A DNA stretch of 64,000 bases from Odontesthes bonariensis (GCF_027942865.1 NC_134509.1:18464697-18528696); one strand, 5' to 3'; numbered from the stretch's first letter, positions 22,953 to 32,600 are shown. Notes: generated by a model not told the origin, from the sequence alone. Translations and numbers: made by a program.

Positions 22953-23356
22953 GTGAGAATCTGAACAGGTCTTCATGAATTAGTTTATAAATGACTCTAA
23001 TATTTAAAAAAAACTATAGTATAAAACTTTACACAGCTTGTTTTCTTCAGACCATTTACATGCCCGGAGGCGAGCCTTTTTATGTGTTGTCTTAATTTGA
23101 TTGGTCAGCTCGGTTGTCTGTAAAGAGAGGCTGAGCTGGGATTGGTTGGGAGATGTTAGTTTAGTAAGAGCTGGGTCTCCTGCAGTTTCCTGAGGCAGCA
23201 TGAGGGCTTTATCTTTATCTCTCTGTAACATTGGGTGAAACATTTATGTTTCATTTCATCATGTTTTCTTTACAATAACCTCTGTGTACTTTATTTCTGT
23301 AAAACATTTAATACATCCAATTATGTTTTAAAACAGTGTTTTGGTTTTTTTAGACA

Positions 23357-24760
23357 ATGACACCAGAGAACATTTTCAACATTCTGGAAGAACTGAGGAA
23401 GGAGGACTTCGAACGGTTCAAGTGGTATCTGGAACATTCTGACATGAAGCCCCCCCTCACAAAGTCCCAACTGGAGACAGCAAACAGGCATGAGACCGTG
23501 GATCTGATGATGCACACCTTCACACTTTCTCGGGCAATGAATGTAACCATAAAGGTTTTAAAGAAGATGAAAAACAACAACTTGGTGCAGAGATTATCTG
23601 AAAGCAAGAAGGTGGCTAAAAAGGTAGCCACAGCCAAATCCAAGAAGGCTGCAGCTGCTAAGAAGAAGGCTAAAACGTCTGCAGCAGCTAAGAAAGCAGC
23701 CAAGAGCCACATGATGATCATGGAGGGGCTCAGGAAAGGTGTTAAGACTGTTGCAAGAAACACAAAAGCCCTAAAGTCAAAGAAGGCCTCCAAAGTTCCC
23801 AAAAAGGTGGATAAAAAGACTACCGCAGCCATATCCAAGAAGGTAGCTGCTAAGAGGGTTAAAATGTCTGCAACAACTAAGACAGCAGCTAAGAGCCGCA
23901 TGATGACCACAAAGGGGCTCAAGAAAGCTATTAAGACTATTCCAATAAAGAAAAAACCCATAAAGTCAAAGAAGGACCCCAAAGTTCCCCAAAAGGTGGC
24001 TAAGAAGGTAGCCACAAACAGATCCAAGAAAGCAGAAGCTGCTAAGAAGAAGGCTAAAATGCCTGCAGCAGCTAAGACAGCAGCCAAGAGCCGCATGATG
24101 ATCATGGAGGGGCACAGGAAAAGTGTTAAGACTGTTGCAATAAAGGGAAAAGCTATAAATTCAAAGAAGGTCCCTAAAATTCCGAAGGTGACTGAAAAGA
24201 AAGCCGCAGCTAAGAAGGTAGCCACAAACAGATTCAAGAAGCCAGCTGCTAAGAAGAAGGCTAAAACGTCTGCAGCAGCAAAGAAAGCAACCAAGAGCCG
24301 CATGATGATCATGGAGGGGCACAGGAAAAGTGTTAAGACTGTTGCAAGAAACACAAAAGCACTAAACTCAAAGAAGGCCTCTGAAGTTCGCAAGAAGGTG
24401 GCTAAAAAGACTGCCGCAGCCATATCCAAGAAGGTAGCTGCTAAGAGGGTTAAAATGTCTGCAACAACTAAGAAAGCAGCTAAGAGCCGCATGATGACCA
24501 CAAAGGGGCTCAAGAAAGCTATTAAGACTATTCCAATAAAGTCAAAGAAGGACCCCAAAGTTCCCCAAAAGGTGGCTAAGAAGGTAGCCACAAACAGATT
24601 CAAGAAGCCAGCTGCTAAGAAGAAGACTAAAACGTCTGCAGCAGCAAAGAAAGCAACCAAGAGCTGCATGATGATCATGAAGGGGCACAGGAAAAGTGTT
24701 AAGACTGTTGGTGCACCCTGTTCTACCTGCATGAAGCTCTTGAAAACTCTACTTTTCTGA
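23357..24760 (+). CDS. PYD protein with histone H1-like lysine-rich repeat tail
   Basis: One exon of 467 codons. Residues 1-83 form a pyrin (DAPIN) death-fold domain: IFNILEELRKEDFERFKWYL, LTKSQLETANRHETVDLMM, then AMNVTIKVLKKMKNNNLVQR. Residues about 84-450 are Lys/Ala-rich with six repeats of 59-69 residues, marked by KS(R/H/C)MM(I/T) at about 119, 182, 247, 316, 379 and 438. Two alternating types occur (MMIMEG and MMTTKG). The composition resembles histone H1 tails (KKAAAAKKKAK, AAKKAAKS), so DNA or RNA binding and nuclear or nucleolar entry are likely, but no globular H1 domain is present. PYDs assemble with other PYDs such as ASC in inflammasomes. The start lies 4 nt after a TTTTTTAG acceptor and is preceded by a leader exon at 22761-22952. 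The last 16 residues and the stop come from a dispersed repeat joined at 24711. The large antisense frame here is a composition artefact. Confidence 0.8.
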   Translation: MTPENIFNILEELRKEDFERFKWYLEHSDMKPPLTKSQLETANRHETVDLMMHTFTLSRAMNVTIKVLKKMKNNNLVQRLSESKKVAKKVATAKSKKAAAAKKKAKTSAAAKKAAKSHMMIMEGLRKGVKTVARNTKALKSKKASKVPKKVDKKTTAAISKKVAAKRVKMSATTKTAAKSRMMTTKGLKKAIKTIPIKKKPIKSKKDPKVPQKVAKKVATNRSKKAEAAKKKAKMPAAAKTAAKSRMMIMEGHRKSVKTVAIKGKAINSKKVPKIPKVTEKKAAAKKVATNRFKKPAAKKKAKTSAAAKKATKSRMMIMEGHRKSVKTVARNTKALNSKKASEVRKKVAKKTAAAISKKVAAKRVKMSATTKKAAKSRMMTTKGLKKAIKTIPIKSKKDPKVPQKVAKKVATNRFKKPAAKKKTKTSAAAKKATKSCMMIMKGHRKSVKTVGAPCSTCMKLLKTLLF

Positions 24761-24880
24761 GAGTACGTCCTCTTAGAACAACTAATCACTAACTGTACTC
24801 TACCCCCCCTTTTTCCTTTACAAACCTAAACATTTGTCATCCTTTGTCCTTATAAGTCGCTTTGAATGAAAGCACGACCA
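24711..24880 (+). repeat. Dispersed repeat fused to the 3' end of the PYD gene
   Basis: The block starts GTGCACCCTGTTCTACC, includes CCTCTTAGAACAACTAAT and ends CTTATAAGTCGCTTTGAATG. It belongs to the same teleost repeat type as 1690-1885. Its first 47 bases are in frame and give the PYD protein its final APCSTCMKLLKTLLF. Confidence 0.55.
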
Positions 24881-25466
24881 TGAAACTGTTCATATCAGGC
24901 TGATTTATTCACCCTGTTGAAGATGATACTTTACATTCAGTTTACAACGAATCAGCAACCAGAGCAAAGAGGAAACTGATTCTCATCCATCCTGAGATGA
25001 ACATCAGTGTTGGAGAAGCATTAGTGTTGTAGCGCCACCTGCTGGTGGAGAAGGTGAACGACAGAGAGGAAGTGAGGAGGTGGCTCCTCTCACCTGAGAG
25101 GCTAAAACACACGTCACATCCTGAGTTTTGTTCTGACTTCAATTCAAAATGCAAATTAATAAACATATTTATGAAAAGTTGTTTTATTGTAACAAAAGAC
25201 AGTTGAGATGCTATTTAGTGGCAACAGTCATCCTTCCTTGTAAGACTCAACAGATATAAAATACTGACTAACAGTCCTGATCCAGCTCTCATTTCTTCCT
25301 GTTTCCTTCTAAGCAGCCAGACTTTCCTGTAATCTCTTGAAGTGTCCTGATCGACAGTTCTCCAGCTACCTGAAGGTCTTTCAGAGTTTTTCTTTGGACA
25401 TTTTCTGCTTTTCCCCTCATCAGTCCATAAAAGTTTCACTTTCATAAAAGTGGGTTAGCTGTACGA
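24881..25466. other. Intergenic stretch after the PYD gene
   Basis: A minus-strand frame at 25215-25445 with FMKVKLLWTDEGKSRK-like text looks repeat-derived, but I cannot assign a family. No gene is supported. Confidence 0.3.
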
Positions 25467-25516
25467 TTTATTGGTTCACTATCAGGGTTATCTAACCCTG
25501 ATAGTGAACCAATAAA
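25467..25516. repeat. Perfect 24-bp inverted repeat with 2-bp spacer
   Basis: Arms 25467-25490 and 25493-25516 are exact reverse complements (arm begins TTTATTGGTTCACTATC) separated by TC. The right arm leads directly into duplicated module copy B. Confidence 0.95.
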
Positions 25517-25737
25517 TGAAACAGCCAATCACATGAGAGCAGAGAGAAGATAGGGTGTCAAATGTTACCTTGGCAAAAAGGTTTGTCAGATGTACAGGCA
25601 GCACGAACCGCTTGGCACCTGAAAAGGTACGAATGCGTGTAAAAAAGGAGAGAGAATATATTTATTTACTCAGAGCAGCAGCGTGTGTGGACGACAGTGG
25701 AGAGTCTCCATAGATCACCTCAACCAGCCGTTAACAG
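25495..25737 (+). promoter_or_regulatory. Promoter and 5' UTR exon of RING-SPRY gene 1 (duplicated module, copy B)
   Basis: It is homologous to 22761-22952 over most of its length, with about 45 bp extra around 25590-25640. It ends at the same exon boundary TTAACAG and donor GTGAGAATCTG (25738). The homology continues about 45 bp into the intron. The likely acceptor is GGGCACAG at 27226, immediately before the ATG of the RING gene, with a possible extra noncoding exon at about 27026-27103. Confidence 0.55.
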
Positions 25738-25789
25738 GTGAGAATCTGAACAGATCTTCATGAATCAGTTTATAAATTACTCTATTATC

Positions 25790-25852
25790 TTTTTCTTTGC
25801 TTTTTTTTAATCTGTGAACCCTTTTCTTTGCTTTTTTTTAATCTGTGAACCC
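25790..25852. repeat. 31-bp tandem duplication
   Basis: Two adjacent copies of a unit ending TTTTTAATCTGTGAACCC lie in the intron just after module copy B. Confidence 0.8.
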
Positions 25853-26276
25853 AGTTGATAAAATAATCTTCTGTATTATCTCTCATATATAAAACAACCT
25901 TTGTGTATCTGTGTTGTAAGATTGCTGCAGATGAAGCATCTAAAGCATTTTTTGGGGAATATTTATGGAACGTCTGTATTTTCGGTGCTGCAGATCTCAG
26001 TTCAGTGTCTGTGTGGTCGTCTTAAGTTTGAATTTCTCCCACCACCTTCCTGAGGAAGGGCTGAGGTTTTTACAGTGTAATAACTGGTAATTAAAACAGG
26101 TTATTTACATGTTAAATTGGAAGCTGAATATAATCTGTATAAAAGTGAAAGTTTAATGGAGATAAACATCAGAGTTACCTGCCACACACACTTGATTCCT
26201 CTACATGTCAAAGCCCACACGGGCAGATTCAGGATCACGTGTGGTTCTGGATCTGCGTCACATGGCTGTTATATTC

Positions 26277-26320
26277 GGTTTATAACAATATAATATAACA
26301 ATATTATATCGTTATAAACC
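26277..26320. repeat. AT-rich palindrome, 20-bp arms
   Basis: Arms 26277-26296 (GGTTTATAACAATATAATAT) and 26301-26320 pair with one mismatch around a 4-bp spacer. Located in the intron of RING gene 1. Confidence 0.85.
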
Positions 26321-26459
26321 TGTGACAGAGGGTAAAGGTTGCTTTAAAAGTTGTTCTGGTGGTAAAAGGCTATAAAAAAGGTGAGATACTGAGCCTGATC
26401 TGTTCGTATTTTTCATTCTCATTAAATAAAACTCAAAAGCAATTTAAAGTCACTGGATT

Positions 26460-26892
26460 ACTGGTGTCCTACCCCAGGTGGAGGAGCTTAAATATCTCGG
26501 GGTGTCAGTCATGAGTGATGGGAGGAGGGATGCTGAGATCAGCCGCAGGCGACTGTGCCGGGCTGTTGTGGTGAAGATGGAGCTGAGCCACAAAACAAAG
26601 CTCTCGATTTTCCGGGCAGTTTCCGGGAGAGACTCAAACTAAGGCCGCTGCTCCTCCTGGTTCGGGCACCTGATCAGGATGCCTCCTGGTCGCCTTCCTT
26701 TGGAGGTGGGACAAGACCCCCAGGTCGGTCCAAGACCAGCTTGAGAGATTATGTCTCTCAGTTGGCCTTGGAGCGGCTCGGGGTCACCCAGGATGAGCTG
26801 GAGGAAGTAGCGGGGGGCCTCTCTCCTCTCCATGTTGCCACAGCGACCCCCTGGGGACTAAGCGGTTAAGAAGATGGATGGATGGATGGATA
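26460..26892 (+). mobile_element. Rex3/RTE-like LINE 3' end, old copy
   Basis: It contains GTGGAGGAGCTTAAATATCT and the diverged counterpart of the RMPPGRLP...GRPRTRW...LAWERLGV tail, and ends in (GGAT)n at 26873-26892. It is much more diverged than the copy at 31350, with several frame breaks, so it is an older insertion in the intron of RING gene 1. Confidence 0.7.
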
Positions 26893-27222
26893 TACATTTG
26901 AAAAAGATTAAATCAATGCACTTTGGTAACTGCAGTTAACTTTACCTGAAAGTGTGTATTTTGTTGTTTTTTATCACTGTGTTCCTGAGTTTTTGGACTG
27001 ATTTGGGATATTTTCCTGTTTCAGGTCCTGGTCCCACACCTGAGAGGCAGAAACACACGAACATTTCTCCAGAGGCCTGCACGACAGAGCAGTTCAACCT
27101 ATCCAGGTCAGCTTCTGCTTATCTTCTGAAGGAGGAGCCAAAGAGCAGAATATATTCCAAATTCTCCTGTAGTTCCAAGGTCTTCTTTTTGAGGCTCTTC
27201 TTTCTGTTCTCAGGGCACAGAC

Positions 27223-28575
27223 ATGTCTGCCGGCAGCAGTCGGAGGTCTGAAGACCAGTTCATGTGCTCCATCTGCCTGGATGTGTTCACTGATCCAGTC
27301 ACCACACCATGTGGACACAACTTCTGCAAGAAGTGCATCAATGAACACTGGGATGTTGATGGCAGGTGCCAGTGTCCCATGTGTAAAGAGATGTTCTCCC
27401 CAAAACCAGAGCTGCAGATCAACACTCTGATGTCTGACCTGGCTGATGAGTTCAGACGGTCGGTTGGAGACATCGGCCCAGGACAACAAGCTGCCAGTCC
27501 AGAGGAAGTTCCCTGTGACGTCAGCTATGGAACCTTTTGGAAATCCTGGACTTTCTGGGTGTGTGTTTTCATAGTTTTTGCATACATGCTACACAATCTT
27601 CCTTTGACAGGAGAAGGAAAAGGAAGACAGGCAGAGTTGGTGAAGATGGAGTCTGATATTGAGCAGATGATCCAGGAAAGTTAGCTGAAGATAGCAGAGA
27701 TCAAACTGTCTGTGCAGCGCAGTAGTGAAGATGCAGACAGAAAGATAGCAGAGGTAGTACAGGCCTTTACGGATCTGAGGGAGTCCTCAGAAAGACGTCA
27801 AGCCGAGCTCATCGAGACCATTAGAGAGAGGCAGAGGACAACTGCAGTGCAGGCTGAGGTCTTCATCCAGGAGCTGGAGCAGCTCATCCCTCAGCTGAAG
27901 AGGAAGAAGATGGAGGTGGAGTCCTTCTCTGCTGCTCATCTGCAGCAGATGGTCAATGAGGAGGTGAAGAAGATAATTCCCACACTGCTGGTTAGGGCCG
28001 AGCTGAAGAAGGTCCGGCAGTACGCAGTGGATGTTATTCTGGATCCTGACACAGCACATCCTGCTCTCATCCTGTCTGATGATGGAAAACAAGTGAGTCA
28101 TGGTGACGTGAGGAAGAATCTTCCAGACAACCCAAAGAGATTCTCCAAATGTGTTTCCATTTTAGGAAAGCAAGGTTTCACCAAAGGAAGATTCTACTTT
28201 GAGGTTCAGGTTAAAGGAAAGACTGAATGGGTTTTCGGAGTCGCCAGAGGGTCGATAAACAGGAAGGGACAAATCACTCTGAGACCTCAGAATGGTTTCT
28301 GGACCATATGGTTGAGGAATGGAAATGAGTACAAAGCTAAAGCTGGTCCCTCAGTTGACCTCTCTCTTCAGTCTGCTCCTCAGAAGGTGGGGGTGTTTGT
28401 GGATTATGAGGAGGGTCTGGTCTCCTTTTATGATGTGGATGCTGCAGCTCTGATCTACTTCTTTACCGGCTGCTCCTTCACTGAGGAACTCTACCCATAC
28501 TTCAGTCCCTCTCTTAATAACGGTGGTAAAAACTCTGCACCTCTGGTCATCTCCTCTGTGGAGCACACCGAGTAA
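27223..28575 (+). CDS. RING-(TM)-coiled coil-PRY/SPRY ligase, gene 1, with one in-frame stop
   Basis: A single long frame encodes a TRIM-like E3 ubiquitin ligase. The C3HC4 RING has C15, C18, C30, H32, C35, C38, C51 and C54 (CSICLDVFTDPVTTPCGHNF). A hydrophobic segment lies at about 105-123 (WTFWVCVFIVFAYML) where TRIM proteins carry a B-box; no B-box zinc ligands are seen. A coiled coil (about 135-265) and a PRY/SPRY domain (about 270-445; FYFEVQVKGKTEWVFGVARG, VFVDYEEGLVSFYDVDAA) follow. An in-frame TAG at 27682-27684 (codon 154) splits the RING-TM half from the coiled coil-SPRY half; everything on both sides is intact and in frame. It may be a recent null allele, a sequencing error, a read-through stop, or it may leave a short RING-TM product. 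The 5' leader is shared with the PYD gene. I cannot name an orthologue; the closest family is the fish TRIM expansions. Confidence 0.75.
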
Positions 28576-29760
28576 AGCGATGCAAATGTTCTATTTTTCA
28601 GTCTTCATGCTGTTTTTCTTTGGAGCAGCTTTGGCTTTGTGTTGTTCGTATCGGAACATAAATGTAGTTTGGTCTGCTTCTGATGGCTAAATCATGATCG
28701 CTGACTGATTGTAAAGTTCTGAATTAAAATCATCCTATAAATAACGAGCTTGTTTTACTTGATGCTTGAATATGAACTGAGAGGGTGTGAATATTTACAG
28801 CTGTTTTTGATAGAATATTTTGAGGATCAGAAGAACTGGTTCAGCTGCATGTTTTGACTTCAGCTGGATGGAAATTTAGCAGCCAGATGTGAGGCTGGAA
28901 CATGCCCAGTGATGTTCATGAGGAAAAGAGTCCACTTCGGCATATTTCCTGCTCCCACACCTGGACAGGGGTTTGGGCCCAGGTGCAGGACTCGGAAGAG
29001 AGCGAGACGTAAATTAATAAACTAACGAGAAACATGAAATGATTTGACAAGGATATGAGAGAATAACAAAATGATCAGCAGCTGAGGAAGTCAGCAAATA
29101 GAGAGAAGGGAGAACAGAAGGAAACTTAACAGAATACAAAGTGAGGAAAGTTTTGCAAAATAAAAGAGGAAGGAAAAGGGAAAGCAGAAGACAGAAACCT
29201 TCGGATCACGACAGCTGGGGCTTTTCCCTTCAGATGGTGAGAGGAGCAGGAGGAACAGAGGAGGTTTATCATCACCAGGCTCGCTGACTGCAGGGTGAGG
29301 CATCAAAATAATCCTCCATGTTGACTCCTTCGCTCTTAATCTGCCTTCAGACTGAACTGGACATCTGTTCTCTCACCTCTGTGATCCAGTGTTTCCAGGA
29401 ACCGAGGATATGAAACATCATCAGGTCTTTTTTTGCTGGAGTGGTGCTTTTAATCTTACATTTCACTGATAAAATACTCCTGAATGTCACATTTGGTAGT
29501 TTTTGGTGGTAAACCAACAGGACAGGTAAGCTGCAGGTGATACGCGCAGAGGAAGCTGTGATTGGCTTCGGGTCAGGCTGTGTCCACATTTCAGAGGTTT
29601 GGCTCCATTAAAGCTAAAGCTGATGTTTCTGTTAGTGTGGATCATCTGAGGAAGTGTGAAGGCTGTCACCCGGACCAGACCGCCATCGTGTTCCAGCTGT
29701 GAACATCCAAACGTACAGATGTTTGCTCTTAGTTTCAAACTGACTTTGTTGTTGGAAACA
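28576..29760. other. 3' UTR of RING gene 1 and intergenic stretch
   Basis: ATTAAA near 28722 may serve as polyadenylation signal. The rest has short frames on both strands without recognisable content. Confidence 0.35.
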
Positions 29761-29765
29761 GTTTG

Positions 29766-30025
29766 AAACGGGCATCAGGACCCTTTTTAAAGCTCCTGTC
29801 CATCCGTCCATCAGCAGCTTGAGCATAGAAACCCAGGCGTCTCTGTCCACTTCCTCCAGCTCTGCCGGGGGACCCCGAGGCGTTCTCAGGCCAGCCAAGA
29901 GACGTCGTCTCTCCAACGTGTCCTGGGTCTTCCCCGGGGCATCCTCCCAGTGGGACGGGCCCGGAACACCTCACCAGGGAGGCGTCCAGGAGGCATCCTA
30001 ACCAGATGCCCGAGCCACCTCATAT
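29766..30025 (-). mobile_element. Rex3/RTE-like LINE fragment
   Basis: The minus translation contains MRWLGHLVRMPPGRLPGEVF and GRPRTRWRDDVS, nearly the same as the copy at 31350-32192. It covers only about 260 bp and has lost the terminal (CCAT)n array apart from a CCATCCGTCCATC remnant. Confidence 0.7.
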
Positions 30026-30229
30026 CATAAAGATACTGTATCGTATAAAAACAAATGAAAGGAAAACACTTGATCATCCCTCTATGGGGTTTTATCACTG
30101 GTTATCAAGGCCTCGCCTCAGCACCCTGACACAGATCTCTCTGACCTCGGGGACCCCCTAAGGGGCATTTCTCTGCCTTTTGAATCCAGACACGGAGCCG
30201 CAGTGAGAGGTGGAGCAGCACAGGTGACA

Positions 30230-30388
30230 GGAAGTGGCTCAGAGGAACCTTTATTCAGCCTCCGACACACTTTCACTTTCCGTTTTCGGCACCTGAGCTG
30301 CTGTGGGGAGACGTTTTTACTTCTGAGGAAAGTCAAACTGCTTCTCTCCAGAGTTTTTTTACCAGCTCAGAGTCTCTGCTGAGCACCG
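30230..30388 (+). promoter_or_regulatory. Promoter and leader exon of RING-SPRY gene 2, with ISRE-like site
   Basis: TTTCACTTTC at 30271-30280 matches the interferon-stimulated response element core (GAAANNGAAA on the other strand), and CGTTTTC follows directly. About 100 bp downstream is a donor, GAGCACCG followed by GTGAGTAC (30389). It suits a noncoding exon splicing to GGTGCAG in front of the ATG at 32601. Confidence 0.5.
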
Positions 30389-30941
30389 GTGAGTACAGCT
30401 GCAATCACAATAAAACAAAACTTTATCTTTGCCTGTTTGTTTGGAGCCTCTCAGACTGAACTCTTGATGAAGCTTTGTCTTCCAGCCGTGTTCTTTTTCA
30501 TCCTGAGGCTCTCTTTGCATAGTTTACAGATTAAATCAGCATCAAACTTCTAATTTATGTCTAACGCGCTTCTTTCGAAGGCTCGTGCTCAAACCTTTCT
30601 GACAAAGACCGGATGTTGCTCCCCTCTCCGCCCCTCCAGGCTGGCTGCCAGCAGCTGCTACTCAGCTGGAACACTTTTAACCCTCATTCATAAACTCACC
30701 ATATATATTATACAATATACAAATAATATATGCTCCATTTTAAACATGAACCATGAGAGAGTTCAAAGCAACAGTTTTCTCACCTTTCTGAACCAGCTTT
30801 GTGTGCTTTCAGAAGGACATTTGTCAGGGTTTGTTTGGTTTTTCTGTTATTCAGTTTGAGTTCATCTGTTCCTGATTTCCTCTCATTGTTTGCCTGTTGT
30901 TTGTTGAGAAAAGGTGGACGTACTGGGGGGATTACACCCTT

Positions 30942-32302
30942 ACACCCCATCCTGACTGAATGCGAGCGAGCGAGCGAGCGATAAAAAGTGAGTAGAAAGC
31001 GTACTTTTCAATCAGCCTGTCCTGACATGCTGCGAGCAACGTCGCTCAGTCCAGCGATGACGCCGACCCCTTAAAAAATTCGCCCGCGCTGTCTCTATCT
31101 GGACGACATTTCGTGGCGGCGTCCCGCCCCTAAACTCTTCTTGTTGGTTGAAATGAACACGCTGCTTCCTGTTGACAAGCTAGTTAGCAACAGGTCAGCA
31201 TCACTCAGGGAATAATGGACGAGGAGAAGCTGATCTTTACCGTGGAACAGCACCCAATGGTTCATGACCCCAAACACCCGTACCACAAAGATCTGAACCG
31301 AAGGGAGCCAGAGAACTCGGTGTTTCAAGTTTCTGAACCAATAGAATCATCCATCCATCCATTATCTTCCGCTGGTCCGGGGATCGGGTCGCGGGGGCAG
31401 CAGCTTAAGCAGAGAGACCCAGACGTCCCTGTCCCCGGCCACTTCCTCCAGCTCTTCTGGGGGGACCCCGAGGCGTTCCCAGGCCAGCCGAGAAACATAT
31501 TCTCTCCAACGTGTCCTGGGTCTTCCCCGGGGCCTCCTCCCAGTGGGACGGGCCCGGAACACCTCACTAGGGAGGCGTCCAGGAGGCATCCTAACCAGAT
31601 CCCCGAGCCACCTCATCTGACTCCTCTCGATGCGGAGGAGCAGCGGTTCTACTCCGAGCCCCTCCCGGATGACCGAGCTTCTCACCCTATCTCTAAAGGA
31701 GAGCCCAGACACCCTGCGGAGGAAACTCATTTCGGCCGCTTGTATTCGCGATCTCCTTCTTTTGGTCACTACCCACAGCTCGTAACCATAGGTGAGGGTA
31801 GGAACATAGATTGACCGGTAAATCGAGAGCTTCGCCTTCTGGCTCAGCTCCTTCTTCACCACGACGGGCCGGTGCAGATCCCGCATCACTGCAGACGCCG
31901 CACCGATCCGCCTGTCAATCTCCTGTTCCATTCGTCGTGAACAAAACCCCGAGATACTTGAAGTCCTCCACTTGGGGAAGGATCTCATTCCCAACCCGGA
32001 GAGAGCATTCCACCCTTTTCCGGCCGAGGACCATGGTCTCAGATTTGGAGGTGCTGATTCTCATCCCAGCCGCTTCACACTCTGCTGCAAAACCGCTCCA
32101 GTGAGAGCTGAAGGTCACGGCCCGACGACGCCAACAGAACCACATCGTCCGTAAAAAGCAGAGACCCGATTCTGAGGTCGCCAAAACGGACCCCAATAGA
32201 ATCACTCCCGACAAAATCGTCACGCTGAATATCCAGACACCCTCGCGAAATTTCGTCATCGTATCGTGTCAGTTTAGCTCGCTTTCAGTCAGGATGAGGT
32301 GT
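30942..32302. mobile_element. DNA transposon remnant with MADF-type exon, carrying a nested LINE
   Basis: Inverted ends ACACCCCATCCTGACTGAAT (30942 on) and its near complement ending at 32302 (about 25 bp, two or three mismatches) bound the element. Inside, 31215-31337 encodes MDEEKLIFTVEQHPMVHDPK followed by HPYHKDLNRRE, the start of a MADF/Myb-SANT-like DNA-binding domain used by PIF/Harbinger-type elements. Without the nested LINE at 31350-32192 it is about 500 bp, so it is a short deletion derivative. Superfamily is inferred. Confidence 0.55.
31350..32192 (-). mobile_element. Rex3/RTE-like LINE 3' end, recent copy with 12-bp target duplication
   Basis: The minus frame encodes the end of an RTE-type ORF: LSIYRSIYVPTLTYGYELWV, RRVSGLSFRDRVRSS, RMPPGRLPSEVFRARPTGRR and AWERLGVPPEELEEVAGDRD. 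It ends in (CCAT)n at 31350. The exact 12-bp duplication CCAATAGAATCA flanks it at 31338-31349 and 32193-32204. It is 5'-truncated (no reverse transcriptase palm), dead on arrival as usual for LINEs, and young judging from the perfect duplication. Confidence 0.88.
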
Positions 32303-32600
32303 TTGTCCTTCTTCCTAACTGATGATTTCTGAGAATAAATGAAACTGACAGATATGAACACCAGTTCTTGGCCACTCAAGCACTGACTGAAGGACATTTT
32401 ACTGATTTTCTACAGTTTTTATGCAAATATGACAGAAAAACATGAAAAAGATCATGACCTGGAACAGCTTTGTTAATAGTTGTGATCATGAGTTTAGAAA
32501 AGGATAAAAAAAGGAAATGTGTTTAAATCAGGATTTTCTTTAAACAATCTTCCTTCTGCTGTTTGATTGACTCTTTGTCATCTGTTTTCATGGTGCAGAC

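Noticed and set aside
23350-24789. 479-codon open frame on the minus strand opposite the PYD gene
   Set aside because: It mirrors the Lys/Ala codon bias of the plus strand (AAG/GCA read as CTT/TGC, giving Leu/Phe/Ala). It has no signal, domain or splice context.
31215-31814. 199-codon plus frame beginning MDEEKLIFTV
   Set aside because: Only the first 41 codons are MADF-like. The rest is the antisense of the inserted LINE, so it is not one protein.
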